Shown here: positions 10,135 through 21,031 of the stretch, piece after piece | How the letters are laid out: each line of letters starts with the position of its first letter | Numbering within the stretch: the first letter of the stretch is position 1 | The notes under the pieces: generated by a model | What the model was told of the DNA's origin: nothing | Databases searched by the model: none | The model's input: the letters and a program-made list of their open reading frames with translations, nothing else | DNA from: Caulochytrium protostelioides | Lineage: Eukaryota; Chytridiomycota; Caulochytriomycetes; Caulochytriales; Caulochytriaceae | DNA: 64,000 bases | Direction of reading: 5' to 3' | Assembly (NCBI GenBank): GCA_003615045.1 | Contig: ML014128.1 | Span: forward strand, 118,356-182,355 | Made by a program: the position numbers and the translations under genes

Positions 10135-11622
10135 ATGTTTCGCTGGTGCCAGGCGAGCCTGGTGCTTGCACTGACCGTGTCGAGCACGTGTCCGTTGGCA
10201 ACGGCCCTCGCCGCGCCATCTCAGCTCTCCATCAACCATGTCTCGTTAAAAGTCGATCCATCGTCGAAGCATGTCTCGTTCAAGGGCAATCACATCAGCT
10301 CCACTCATCAGGATGCCGAGACTGCAGTACCATCGTCTCAACCCAACAAATTTGATCAAATGATGTGGCTTCCTGCCGAATGGCCGACTCCGACCTCTCT
10401 CCGCTCTGACTATACTAAAGCTGCCGGTACCCTCCAAACTTCCCTTGGTGATGTAAAGGGTATGTGGACCGATCCCACGCTACCGTGGGTTCCATCGCCG
10501 GGCAATCAAGGAATCCATGTCGAACTGCCACGTATGCGAGCCGTTCTCTTGAATGAAATCAAAGATCATACCGGCTCAAACATCAGGGACCCTCTGACAG
10601 AATTTGCACTCGCCATCCAGAATTTGGATAAGTCCCTGCCCGTTTCCGAGGCGCTCACAGGAGAAAGCGATGTGCCACGTTTTGAGATGGTTGACGTTGC
10701 TCGAGTGAGCGATAATTTTGAAACAGTCCATCAACGCTTCGTTGATGTGGCTATGGCCGCAAGCCCTCCAACGCAATCCAGTAAAACCGAGATCGATAGC
10801 TTGTTCTGGTTTGTCGAAGCGCTGGACACGATGGTCGGCCCGGATACCCATCGGGAGCCGTGGATAGATTGGCTCCCTGAGCTGGACGAACAAGGACTGT
10901 CGAAAGTCGCACTGCGTCAACTGGCTGAAATCATGAAATTCAACGGATTGCAGGTCAATCGCCATCACGTGTTGCGGCTGTCAATTGCCTACGCCGATCT
11001 CCTCAAACTTTGCAGCAAAGACGATGCCGTCTCTGAAATATCTGAAGTACACCAACTCCCGCATGGTTACAACATGTTGTCAGAATACGAACGATACAGT
11101 GTCATCGTGCGTGCAAGCTGGTTGCCTCGAGAGATGACGTATCAGCACAGATTCGAGTCAGCGATGCAGGCGGTTCTGCACGCCCGTGGGCTCGGTGAGT
11201 CCATGGTCGACTTGAGCCCTGAAAATTTCCAATCAGAAATGAACCGCTATGTCGACGAAATCGCAAGCTACTACGTTTCTGAGCGCGAGCGTGTCAGGAG
11301 CGACCTATCGGAATTCAAGAACAAGAACCCCGACTGGCCGCCAGCCTCATTCACGGTGAATGACTATTTTTCACAGCTTATCAACGCCAAACTGAATCGC
11401 CACTTCGTGGATAAGACTCGGCAGTGGCTTGCGCCTACCAAAACTTCAGGCCATGCAAATCGCGATGCAGCTGAAAACAGCAGGTTCATTTCTCGTCAGA
11501 ATCCCTTGCGCCCGGTATCTCGGGAGGCAGCACCGACTTCGGGTGCTGGGGTGCTCTCAACTTTTCATAGGTTTGGACACGAAACTGATTTTGTTCGTTT
11601 GAGCAAATCCCTGGGGAGATAG
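10135..11622 (+). CDS. Orphan secreted protein (495 aa) of unknown function
   Basis: Not recognised as a member of any known family. The N-terminus has a textbook signal peptide (MFRWCQASLVLALTVSSTCP, then LATALAAPS), and no later membrane segment is seen, so a secreted or lumenal protein is likely. The rest is predominantly alpha-helical by eye, with few Cys, no catalytic motif and a basic C-terminus ending KSLGR. Codon use and base composition differ from the neighbours: many A/T third positions against nearly all G/C in the housekeeping genes. The gene lies between two Fanzor relics of the same orientation (8350-9330 and 11840-12425). That composition and setting suggest a lineage-specific, possibly transferred or fast-evolving gene. 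An effector-like role is speculation. Confidence 0.75.
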   Translation: MFRWCQASLVLALTVSSTCPLATALAAPSQLSINHVSLKVDPSSKHVSFKGNHISSTHQDAETAVPSSQPNKFDQMMWLPAEWPTPTSLRSDYTKAAGTLQTSLGDVKGMWTDPTLPWVPSPGNQGIHVELPRMRAVLLNEIKDHTGSNIRDPLTEFALAIQNLDKSLPVSEALTGESDVPRFEMVDVARVSDNFETVHQRFVDVAMAASPPTQSSKTEIDSLFWFVEALDTMVGPDTHREPWIDWLPELDEQGLSKVALRQLAEIMKFNGLQVNRHHVLRLSIAYADLLKLCSKDDAVSEISEVHQLPHGYNMLSEYERYSVIVRASWLPREMTYQHRFESAMQAVLHARGLGESMVDLSPENFQSEMNRYVDEIASYYVSERERVRSDLSEFKNKNPDWPPASFTVNDYFSQLINAKLNRHFVDKTRQWLAPTKTSGHANRDAAENSRFISRQNPLRPVSREAAPTSGAGVLSTFHRFGHETDFVRLSKSLGR

Positions 11623-11839
11623 TGCGCACCGTCGCCTGCCTGGGACTAGGGAGTGTGGAGTGAGAGACTGCTCTTAGCCGCTCGCCAGATGCCGCGTGGA
11701 CTGCATGGCGGGTCGTGCTGCTATTGGTCATATTTTTTAATGGATATCACCGCTTTCGGAGTCTTGCGATCCACGTTTGTGTTTTTGTTCTTTGAGCTGT
11801 GCTCCAGTACGGGTCGGGCGAGGCGAGCCCTACTTTTCT

Positions 11840-12425
11840 AAGAATATAAAGGTTGCCCGGTGAGATAACTTAACCCGACCAACATGGTCGCCTTAGTGCC
11901 CCCAGGTGGGGGCCTCAAGGAGGCAGCCCGCATGAGATTTGGCGCACAGATGCGCTTGCTGACGACGGGATGCAACCTGTCTAGTCCCGAGATGCGGCGC
12001 AGCGCCGCAGGTTTGACCTCTGAGGCCAGGCAGCGTCGGATGTTCAACGCGGCATTGGGAGCGCGGTTTACGTACGTACCGTTGGAGAAATGGTATTTCA
12101 GCAAACCTCGAACCACGGACTTCGTGTGGCGGCGTGGCACTTTAATGGAGGACGAGAGTCGTCCCTGCATGTACCTGAGTTGTCGGCAACACTTCAACCG
12201 ATAGGCTGCGGCCACGCTGGGCGCGCGCCTTGTACGCCCAGGATGTTAGGAGATGTTGGAACGGAGAGCTCTTGACCGCGCCTTCGGCGACGCGGTTCAG
12301 GACTGTAGCCAACCCACGCTTCTGGAAAGTCAGTCGCCTGGCCGATCACGGGTGCGACGACTTTGTTGTTCCCTCGTACCGCCACTGGCGGCTCGGAACC
12401 CACCGCGCGGCCTGCCCATTCGCGC
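11840..12425 (-). mobile_element. Fanzor element relic 2
   Basis: Second decayed copy of the same family on the minus strand. Seen: VVAPVIGQATDFPEAWVGYS and PEPRRRRRGQ (about 12365-12275), IKVPRRHTKSVVRGLLKY (about 12140-12090) and the RuvC-III-like block YVNRAPNAALNIRR (12075-12034). The catalytic-position Asp is lost: the NRDLNAA type has become NRAPNAA. A long in-frame tail runs to a stop near 11838. The 3' edge carries a perfect GCCCCC-AGGT-GGGGGC hairpin at 11898-11913, in the same relative position as the palindrome in relic 1. Only the last 120 or so codons stay in a single frame. Confidence 0.82.
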
Positions 12426-13429
12426 GTGCGCGGCACAACGATTGGTGGTCTTTGCCGATCGGCCGTCACCGTCGCCGTCGCCGGCATCGCCATCGCCATC
12501 ATCGCTGACTGCTGGTCGATGATCGCTGGCCGATCGCTGGCCACCGCATCGGCAGCCGGACCGTGCCGATCCCTGCGTCAGAGTGCGCGGCGCTTAAAGC
12601 CCTTCCGCGCTCCCGGCTATGTGGGCACTGGTGTTCGCCTCCGTCCTGACGACTCACGGTCATGCCGCAGGCCTTCGCGCTTGATCCCACCTTCCAGCCC
12701 GGCTGAGCCAGGGCCTCCCTTGGGGCCGCGACAAGGCTCAGCCGCAGGCGGCCGTCGCGCCGCTCGAGTCTTGGCGCAGCGCCTACGAAGGCATGAGGCC
12801 GGACGCGTATGGCACGGCCGGCCGGCCGACCCCGCGCCGCACGGCGCGCCATGGCTCCCCGTCGAGGCTTCCCGCCGACGCGTTCGTCGTCCCAGCGCCG
12901 CCCGGGATGCTGCCGCATGGCGCAGCCGTTCGAGTCCGCGTCGCCCGGGCTCGATGGGGTCCTCCGCGGCGCCTTCGAGCATCGAAGCGTCAGCCACGTG
13001 GCCGTCTGGTCTCGCTGTATCGGCGGGGCAGCGATCGTCGTTGCTTCACGCGTTTCATCATCGAGTTCGATGGGCGCACCACTCGCTAATGCTCGACAAT
13101 GCTCTGCTCCATCCCCATCCCGTTTCCGTTTCCGCTCGACTTCACGGAGCTCCGCTTCACTGGACTCGATGCTTCGCTCTGCTCCGCTCCGCTCTGCCAT
13201 ACGCTGCTTTTCTCCGATCCAGCCCAATCCGGTCTGATCCGATCTGACTCCCTCTCCGCCGACTCCGAAAATCTCCATCCCTGCCAGCGTTGCCGTTCCT
13301 AGCCATCGCGAGACTCGCGTCGGGCTTTGCTTCAGACCGGCTGCATCGCCCGCCTCCGCCATCCGAGACTGGTCCGACATCGCCCGCCCTGCTGCTGTCT
13401 CCGACCGCGCGTGTGTCGATACCCGCACC
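12426..13429. other. Intergenic region upstream of the BAG-domain gene
   Basis: No gene supported. About 13100-13260 holds pyrimidine-rich, CCGCTCTGCTCCG-like repetitive sequence that could be the promoter of the gene at 13430. Open frames on both strands are low-complexity and unconvincing. Confidence 0.5.
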
Positions 13430-14705
13430 ATGCGTCTCCACATCAGCTGGCAAGGCCAGCACTTCGACGTCCAGCTGCCCGACGCGTATGCAACGCTGGC
13501 GCAACTCATGGATGCCTGCTCCCGCAGCACCGGCGTGCCCATCACCGCCATGAAGCTCCTGCGCAGCGGAGGTAACGCCCCCATGCTCTCGAACCCCTCC
13601 ACCGCGTCACCGGCGCGAGCCACGGCGGCGTCCCCGCTCCCCGGCGCTCATGCCAACGCTCAAACCGGCTCCCGGACCGGCTCCCACCGCGGCGGTGGCG
13701 GCCCCTCACGTCGATCGCCGGCCGCGCCGTCCAGCCCGGCGCCCGAGCGCTCTCGCTTCGTGCAGGACATGTGGCAATCGGCGACCAGCTGGCTGAGCAC
13801 GACCGCGGCCGAGCTCGGCGTCGGCAGCGGGCCGCGGCCCTCATCGGCGGGCGCCGGACCGGCAGCCAACCCGGTTCCGACCGGGGACGGGTCCTGGAGT
13901 AGGTTCGTCTCTCTTTCTCTCTACTCTCGCTGTCTTCCGATGCTTCCGATTGCTCTTCGGCGACGCGCGTGATGGGCGTGGTGCTGACTCCCATCCGGAC
14001 GCGATCGACTCACCCTGCCATGCTTTTTTTTTGTTTCCGCACGATGATCTGATGCTGGAATGCTGGGATGATCTGATGGGTTGGGATGCCGCCCCGTCCT
14101 TAGCCATTATGCGCGACCCCGGGCGGCCCTTGGCCGATTACGATGTGGGCGACGGCTGCAGGATTATGATGATCGGCAGCGTTCAGCCCGCGCCGGCGCC
14201 GCCCGCGGCCCCGGCCCGCGCCGCAGCCGCGTCGACCGCCGTCGTCCCGCCTGAACCGACGAACCCGCTGATCCGCATTAACCAGATTTTGGCACGCGTC
14301 CAGCGCGAGTACGAGCCAAAGGTCCGCGCCTTCGTTGCATGGTCCCAAACCCCCGGCGCGTCGACCGCCGACGCCGCCATGATGGGCACGCAACGTCATA
14401 CCAACGAAATGCTGGAACGCACTCTAGAGCAGCTGGACGCCGTGGCTGTGCCGGCCGGCGGCGGTGGTCGCGATGCGATGGCGGGCGCCGGGGCGGGTGC
14501 CTCCGCAGAGGCCTCGGACGGCGCCGACGCCGTCGGAAGCACGGCCGCGCGCATCAAGCGGAAAGAAGCCGTACAGTTCACGCAGAGTCTGTTGTCACGG
14601 CTGGATGCCGCACGGGGCCGCGCCGTGGCGGCGACCGAGGCGGCGCAGCAAGCGCAGCAGGCAAACGCATCCGCGCATCCCCGCTCTGGCAACCGGCGAG
14701 GGTGA
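13430..14705 (+). CDS. UBL-BAG domain co-chaperone (Hsp70 nucleotide-exchange factor), two exons
   Basis: BAG proteins bind the Hsp70 ATPase domain and promote ADP release. Exon 1 is 13430-13898 and exon 2 is 14104-14705, with an intron at 13899-14103 (GTAGGT donor, TTAG acceptor). Exon 1 ends one base into a codon, and joining restores the frame. An N-terminal ubiquitin-like fold (MRLHISWQGQHFDVQLPDAY, then ITAMKLL) is split by an insertion of about 100 Ser/Pro/Gly residues and resumes in exon 2 as IMRDPGRPLADYDVGDGC and RIMMIG. The BAG domain is near the C-terminus: NEMLERTLEQLDAVAV, then ARIKRKEAVQFTQSLL and SRLDA, with a Gly/Ala insert between the helices. The predicted protein is about 356 aa. 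Without the intron, exon 1 would stop soon after the donor and the second half of the UBL would be orphaned. Confidence 0.85.
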
Positions 14706-14826
14706 TGGCCATACCCGCCTCGATAATAAAATACCCGATCAGTCATACAAGAAGCATCGTATCTTCTTTCCTTCCTCCAAGAGCAGCACGGTCCGTTTTC
14801 ATTTCGCGGATTGACATGGAAGCGAG

Positions 14827-16014
14827 TTACGACGTCATCGCAGGCGCGGGCAGGTCAAACATGACTTCAAGGACGCGGGCCACCGCGTCGTCGTCGTGCG
14901 AGTGTGGTGAGACGTGGTCGGCCACGGCCTTCAGCGACGGAAGCGCGTTGCCGACAGCGACGCCGATCGCGGCCTCGGTGATCATTTCGAGGTCGTTGCC
15001 GCTGTCGCCAAAGGCCACGCACTCAGTCGCGACGTCGAGGCCGAGCATGGCGGCGGCTTCGCGCAGCGCGGTTGCCTTGCTCACGCCCGCTGGCATCACT
15101 TCCAGGCACGGCGGGATGGTCGCGGCGACCGTGATACCGCGTGGGGCGGCGCAGGCGACAAGGGCCGGCCGCAGCGCGGCGATGCGCTCGGGGGCGCCGA
15201 TGTACAGGACTTTGTGGAAGCGGATCGCGCCGTCGCGCGCGCGCTCGATAAAGCGCTGGCGCTCGATCACGGTCGCGCCATCGTCCGTGGCCGAGACGCC
15301 GTGCACCAGCGGCGTCGGCTCGTGGTACGGCGCGAGCACGTCCAGCTCGGCGTTCACGCCCGTGTACGAATGGATGGTGTTGCCGCAGTACAGCGCCAGC
15401 GTCAGCTGATGCTCCTCGGCAAAGTCCATGAACACGGCAATGTCCTCAGGCAGATGCGTATGCTCGCGCAGCACGTCGCCGTGAATGGGCTCGGTGCCGT
15501 CCGCGTCGGCCACGGCAGGCGTCGCGGACGCCGGCGCGGATACCGGAGCGGACGTCGATGCCGGTGCCGGGGGCGGCGGGGCAGCGGTATCGCGGAGACG
15601 CACGAGCAGCGCGCCATTCAGGTGCACCGAGAGCGTCCCGTCGGGGACGGGGACGCTACCGATGACGGCGCTGGGGCACTTCCCCGTCGCGATCATAAAG
15701 ACCGGGCCAGCCTCTCGGGTCTGGCTGTGGCGCTCGTTGCCGTCCTCCTCCTCTGCCGCCGCCGCCGCCGCCGCTGCGGGCTGTTGGGCTCGCCGGTCGG
15801 CGCGCAGTTGGGCCAGGCGCTGGACGGCGAGCGCGTTGCGTGGCGAGAGCGCGTGGTGTGCGTTGAGGAGGGTGCCGTCCAGATCGCTGGCGACGAGGCG
15901 GATCCGTGTGCCCCAGCGGGCGAGCTCGTCCTGCGTCAGGGACTTGGCGGCGTCGCGCGCCGACGGCGCCGGGCCCGACCCCGGGTGCCCGTCGCTGGGG
16001 GCGCAGATGACCAT
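14827..16014 (-). CDS. HAD-superfamily (Cof-type) phosphatase
   Basis: Haloacid-dehalogenase phosphohydrolase of the Cof/YbjI type, probably acting on a small phosphorylated metabolite. It has 395 residues in one exon. Motif I is DLDGTLLN near residue 45 with the nucleophile and acid Asp. Motif II is the MIATGK region near 105. The motif III lysine is in GVSKATALRE, and motif IV is FGDSGNDLEMI near 335, followed by GVAVGNALPSLKAVAD. The C2-type cap lies between motifs II and III and carries a poly-Pro/Ala/Ser insert; a second poly-Ala/Glu insert follows motif I. The substrate cannot be inferred. It converges on the BAG gene with about 120 bp between stop codons. Confidence 0.9.
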   Translation of the reverse strand: MVICAPSDGHPGSGPAPSARDAAKSLTQDELARWGTRIRLVASDLDGTLLNAHHALSPRNALAVQRLAQLRADRRAQQPAAAAAAAAEEEDGNERHSQTREAGPVFMIATGKCPSAVIGSVPVPDGTLSVHLNGALLVRLRDTAAPPPPAPASTSAPVSAPASATPAVADADGTEPIHGDVLREHTHLPEDIAVFMDFAEEHQLTLALYCGNTIHSYTGVNAELDVLAPYHEPTPLVHGVSATDDGATVIERQRFIERARDGAIRFHKVLYIGAPERIAALRPALVACAAPRGITVAATIPPCLEVMPAGVSKATALREAAAMLGLDVATECVAFGDSGNDLEMITEAAIGVAVGNALPSLKAVADHVSPHSHDDDAVARVLEVMFDLPAPAMTS

Positions 16015-17322
16015 GCTGGTCTGTGTTCAATGGCGTGGAGAGCAGCACCACGCACCGTCGATGATACCGGGCTCGCGGGGACCTCGTACGGCGCGACGCA
16101 GTGCAACGAAGCGAAGTGAATGCGATGCGATGGCGTCCTCTCGGAAGACCGCACACGCCGCGAAGGGGTCCGGCCACCTCGGTCGCGGCCTGGCTGGGTC
16201 GGGCCCGACCGCGCCATCCTGGCCAGCAACGGCATCGGCTTCAGCATCCGTACCGGCCGCGAGTATCCCGAGCAATCACCGATAGGGCCGCGCGGCGCGC
16301 TGTCGACGCCGCTCATCGGCGGCGAGCCGGACACGAGACGGGGCGGGCGCGGCACCAAGCACCTGATGCCTGGAAGCGCCGACGCTCGTCAGCTCACGTT
16401 CGGGCTTCCTGGGGCGCCGGCGGAAGCTGCGCCACATCCACGGCCGATCCCCCGCATCCGGCCAACGCCGCGCCGTTCGTGGGCCTCAGCCCGCAGTTCG
16501 CTGGCTATCGCCTGAGACGGCGTCGTTCGTTTCGGGCACCACGTAAATGCCCAACGAACAACCTATCAAACAGCATCGTGGCTTCCGTAGCTGGTGCGTC
16601 CTGATTCCCTCCTGCGCAGAGAGCGACATGGCGGTGCACCGACGACCCCCGACCAAGCGGACCTCAGATGTCTACCGTCAAGCAGCGCGCCAAGCGTCCA
16701 GCACGGCGTGATCCCGCATTCAACACTCTGCTACCCCTTCGGTCATTGGCGCCATGGATCGCGTACGTCGTCATAATGCATTTTTAGTACGACACCGGCA
16801 TGGTGTGGTGACCGTGACGGCGTCGCCGGCGACGACACCCAGGACCCCGCAGCCGACGGGTCATTCGCATCGCCTCGGCTCGCTTCATGGGCGAACGGGG
16901 GCGTCTTGTCGTCCCATTAATTGATTTTTTTGGCTCGCGCTCTCTGAGCTCAGCTCACGCACTCATCTGATCGCCTCTTCCCGCGAGCGCCGCCGCTGGA
17001 GCGAAGAGCTGGGGCGGCGGCCGTGCCGAAGCTTCTGGAAGCCGGCGGCTCGTTTCTTCACCGCCACCGGCGGCGGCGGCCTAGGCGCTGGCGATGGCGC
17101 CACGGGGAACGCGGGCGCGGGGCCTCGTTGGCGCGAGAAGGCGCGGGACGGCGTCGTCCGCCTCCGTTGCGCCGTCGGTCGCCCCCGGCGAATGCCACGC
17201 CGACCGCAGGCCACGGCGCCACGCCTCCGCCGCGGGATCTCGCTTCATGTCGGCATCGCGCCCGCCGGCCGCCGGTCCGGCGTCCGGAGCGCGTGTCACC
17301 GCGTGACGGCCACGCCCGCCGC

Positions 17323-17353
<31 letters not shown>

Positions 17354-17659
17354 GCCGCCGCTGCTGCTGCCGCTACTGCTGCTGTGGCGATCACCGTCCA
17401 TCCGCCCGCCCCGGGCTCCGATCGACGACGCCATCGGCCCCCGGCGCCGCCGCCGCCGCCGCTCAGCCCCGCGCCGCCCGAGGGCGTGCCGAGGGGATTC
17501 GGGCGCCGCGCGGTCCAGCACGCGGCGCCGGGGGCCTTGCAGGGCCGCGCGGCGAGGAGTGTGAAGGAAACCAGTTTTTGCGGATCCGTCGGATTTGTTT
17601 TTAGGAAAGGGCCGAACGTCGCGGGATTCAGAGCCGTGAGGGCGGCGGCGACGGCGGCG

Positions 17660-17697
<38 letters not shown>

Positions 17698-18682
17698 AAG
17701 GACACGGAGCGCCGGTGGCGACTGCTGCAGTGGCCGTTGGCCTGTACGCCGCGGCGAGGCGGCGTCGGTACGCCTGAGTTCGCCGAGGACGGATAGGTCG
17801 CATCGCGGCTTAAGGCGTTTCTTGCGCACGCGTGGTGCGGACACACGCGGCGTTGACGGTGGCGGCGGTGGCGCCGTCTCAGAGACGGGAGCGGCGTCGC
17901 CGCATGTCGCCGCCATGCCGTATAAAGTGGAATCGATGGATGGGGATGGATGGGGCTGCTTCCGGTTGACACGCGGGATCTCGTTGGTGGAGGCGCGGGA
18001 TCGGCCTGGGTCGTCGACAAGGGCGGTGGGAACGAGACATCCCGGTGCGACGGCCCCCAGGCTGACACACGTGCCTTCTTGTGCTGTCGTCCGTAGGCCA
18101 TGCCGCTTCCCATGTCCCGCTCATACCACGCGACGCATTAGACAAGACCCAGTAGACCCATTAGAGCGATATCCTGCAACTGTCCCTTCCCGCATCACCG
18201 GTTCCGCCCGACGTCGGCGCGCTCGACCCCCCTCCATCATTCTCCTTCGCTGCATTCTTCCGCATTCTCCTCGCGCCGTCGCTCCCGTCCTCGCGGATCG
18301 CCCGCGGACGCTCCCGATCTTCCGCATTCGTGCCGCCCGTCGTTCCACTGCCATCATCGACACATCCCGTGAAAGGGCGCTCGCCGGGGTGCGGAGCCTG
18401 ATCGTGCCGATCCCCTTCCGTCGTGCTCCGCTCGACCCTCTCGTCGGCGACATTCAGGGAATTTGGTCGCGGGGCTGCTTCGGTCGTCGCCGTGGGATAC
18501 CGGACGCATTCCGCCGAACGCCTGGCGGCGCCCAGCGCGAGTCGCCTCGGCCCTTTTGAACGGGTCGGCAGGACCGGATGGCAAGCACTGCGGCATTTCC
18601 GCGAGATATCCCCCGGTGGTCGTCTCTGCCGCCCTCGTCCCCTCGGGCCGTGCCGGCGCTCGATCCGCTGATCTCCGCCACC
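16015..18682. other. Long intergenic region with GCC/GGC runs
   Basis: No gene is supported over about 2.7 kb. Long open frames at about 17190-18560 (+) and on the opposite strand are produced by GC-rich triplet runs and have no conserved motif. The region separates the divergent HAD and zinc-finger genes. Confidence 0.5.
17309..17370. repeat. (GCC)n-type triplet repeat
   Basis: An imperfect run of GCC/GCT triplets in the intergenic region. A second (GGC)n run lies at 17641-17697. Both inflate apparent open frames as poly-Ala on one strand and poly-Gly or Arg on others. Confidence 0.85.
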
Positions 18683-20401
18683 ATGGAGGCGTCTGCATCG
18701 GGCCGCCACGACACGACGCTGCCGCCGCCGACGCCACACACGACACGTGACCACGTCAAAGCGCTGCCGATGCCGCTGCCGCTGCCCGCCATGGGCGCGT
18801 CGACCGGATCGCATGCGCTGCACACGGCCGTCAGCGGCCTGTCGCTGATGCAGCTCCGCACCCTGCTCACCGAGGCCTGCACACGCGACCCCGTGCTCGC
18901 CCATCATGTGCTTCTAGAGGCCGGCATCCACGTCGGCGTCGGGACCTACTCGGCACGGCCCATCACGCCGCTCTCGCCGCCGAAGTCCGGGTCCATGTCG
19001 TCGCTCATGGCGCCGACCATGCCGTTGCTCTCGCCCGAGCGCCGCTCCCAGACCCCCGTCACCGCGCACGCCGCCCTGCCCCCCGTCCACGCGTGGTACC
19101 CGGACCACGGGCCCGCCGAGATGGCCGACCGCCCCGAGCTCTACCGCCGCCCATCCCGCGAGCACCTCTCGAGCCTCGAAGGGCTCGCGTCCGCCTCGGC
19201 GTCCGCGTCCGCCTCCCACTACGCCGGCCAGACCTCGCGTCGGACGCCGGCCGACCGGCAGTCCCCGACCCAGCCCGGATCGATGCCCCACGGCCCAGCG
19301 CCCATCGAGGAGCCGGGCGCCGTGCATGCGCTGTCGGTGGCGCAGCTCGAGCATGCCGCCCAGCCGCCCGCGCGCGCCTCGCCGGGCAGCGCGCTCGCCA
19401 TGGGCCCCGCGGCGCCCCAGACGGCCCCCTTGCCCCGCACGACGACCACCACGCCGCCGCCCGGCCCCGTGTCGCCGTACCGCGGCCCGCTCTCGGCCCC
19501 CTCGCCCCTGCCCATGGCCATGCACCTGAGCCCGCGGGACCCGGCTGCCCACCCCAGCAGCAGCGGCAACAGCGGCGGGTACAGCCATAGCGGCGTCCCA
19601 ACCCACCTGCCGCTCAACCCGCCGCATGGCCATGCCCCGCCCCCGCCGGCCAGCGTCGGGCAGAGCAGCGCAAACGCCCCTATGGCGAGCCCGCCAGGGC
19701 CGTCCCCCGCGCCGGCGGCATCGCAGGCCGCTCCAACAGCAACCGCCGTCGCGGCGGCCGCCGGCGCGCACCCGGCGCGGCTGGCCCAGCGAGCTCGCCG
19801 CGCTTACCGTGCCGGCGCCGTCCGCGTCAACACGACTCGCATCGTGAACCGCCCGATCCGGCCGGTGCTGGTGTCGGCGGCGGCCGCCGCCGTAACAGCC
19901 ATCACGCAAAGCGCCGGCGCGTCCGGTCTCCACTCGGCGCTGGCCACAGCGTCCGCGACGCCCGAGAAGCGGCGAATGGAGCTGCCGATGGGTGGGCCGA
20001 GCGTGCCGCCGCCGTACCGGTCCTCGGGATCCGGGGGGTCCACCGGCTCGCTCGCCCACGCGCCGCCCATGGGCGCCTCGCCGGGACTGACCGGTCCGGC
20101 GTTTGTCTCGAGCGAGGCGCTCGACGCCGCTTTCGATGCCGCCACCAGCACCTACGTCTGCGAGCTGTGCCAGACAAGCTTCGGACGCAAGTATGATTTG
20201 GAGCGGCATCTGCGGGCGCACGCGGGCGTCAAGCCGTACCCGTGTGGCGGGTGCAGCAAGACGTTCACGCGCCGCGACATCTTGCAGAAGCACATCCAGT
20301 CGTTTGGTCGCGAGTGCGAGCGCCGCATCGCGGCCCGGATGGCTGGCAGTAGCCAGCCCCATGACACCGGCGGGCTCTACAGCGCGCACAGCGCCTCATG
20401 A
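18683..20401 (+). CDS. C2H2-type zinc-finger protein (putative transcription factor)
   Basis: Likely DNA-binding regulator, about 572 aa. The start at 18683 has a perfect Kozak context (GCCACCATGG). An in-frame ATG at 18578 would add 35 residues but is weaker. The first 480 residues are Ser/Pro/Ala/His-rich disordered sequence with one helical stretch (LSLMQLRTLLTEACTRDPV). At the C-terminus are two adjacent fingers: YVCELCQTSFGRKYDLERHL with a spaced second His, then YPCGGCSKTFTRRDILQKHI followed by a Cys in FGREC. The second finger therefore looks C2HC-like. The TGEKP-type linker is represented by AGVKPYP. Two fingers allow DNA binding, but no target can be named. Confidence 0.82.
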   Translation: MEASASGRHDTTLPPPTPHTTRDHVKALPMPLPLPAMGASTGSHALHTAVSGLSLMQLRTLLTEACTRDPVLAHHVLLEAGIHVGVGTYSARPITPLSPPKSGSMSSLMAPTMPLLSPERRSQTPVTAHAALPPVHAWYPDHGPAEMADRPELYRRPSREHLSSLEGLASASASASASHYAGQTSRRTPADRQSPTQPGSMPHGPAPIEEPGAVHALSVAQLEHAAQPPARASPGSALAMGPAAPQTAPLPRTTTTTPPPGPVSPYRGPLSAPSPLPMAMHLSPRDPAAHPSSSGNSGGYSHSGVPTHLPLNPPHGHAPPPPASVGQSSANAPMASPPGPSPAPAASQAAPTATAVAAAAGAHPARLAQRARRAYRAGAVRVNTTRIVNRPIRPVLVSAAAAAVTAITQSAGASGLHSALATASATPEKRRMELPMGGPSVPPPYRSSGSGGSTGSLAHAPPMGASPGLTGPAFVSSEALDAAFDAATSTYVCELCQTSFGRKYDLERHLRAHAGVKPYPCGGCSKTFTRRDILQKHIQSFGRECERRIAARMAGSSQPHDTGGLYSAHSAS

Positions 20402-21031
20402 ACAGTGGGATACCCATGATCCCGCGAATGGATCGACCGCTCCTGTTCGAAACAACGCGACTGAGGCCTTTGGCTGATGCACGGCAGGGCATCCGCATTA
20501 TCGCCCGACGTGCCCTCGCGCCTCTGAATGGTCCGTCGCTGCCCATCTGTTGGCCCGCCCTCCCGCCGTGGATTGGCGGGTGCTGGACCCGACTTCCGGA
20601 CTGGGGTCGATGCGGTGTCCACGGAGACGCCGCGTGGCGTGACGGCAGTCGTGCGGCACGATGCATTGATGGCGAAGGGACTTCATTCTTTCCAAGAGAT
20701 CGGTAGAGCAAGCCTGCAAGCTGCGAAGGCAGCTGTTCTATCGATATTCATTCCGTTAAATACACTTCATTGCCTTCATGATCTTTCACGCGTTTGATGG
20801 CGGATCGGCAGAATGTTATTCGATTGTTCGATTTTGTGTTCGATTTTGCGTGGCTGGCTGCCTGCGGAGGAAAGGTGGGCGGGTGGCAGCGCCATTGGGT
20901 GTGTTGCCAAACACCGGCACTTCCAACCCAGTCGAACAGGGCACCGTGGGCCATTCAATGATCCGCTCCAGCTTCGCTGATATCTTCGCCGTGCCGCCGC
21001 GTCCTAAGGGGGGAGGCAGCTCTCCTTCCAA
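20402..21031. other. Intergenic, lower-GC island edge
   Basis: No gene is supported. GC falls noticeably after about 20700. A minus-strand stretch (AIKRVKDHEGNEVYLTE, ending near 20748) looks protein-like but is isolated and may be debris. Confidence 0.45.

Noticed and set aside
17192-18559. 455-codon plus-strand frame upstream of the zinc-finger gene
   Set aside because: Composed of Ala/Arg/Pro runs from GCC triplets; no conserved segment; overlaps equally long frames on the other strand.
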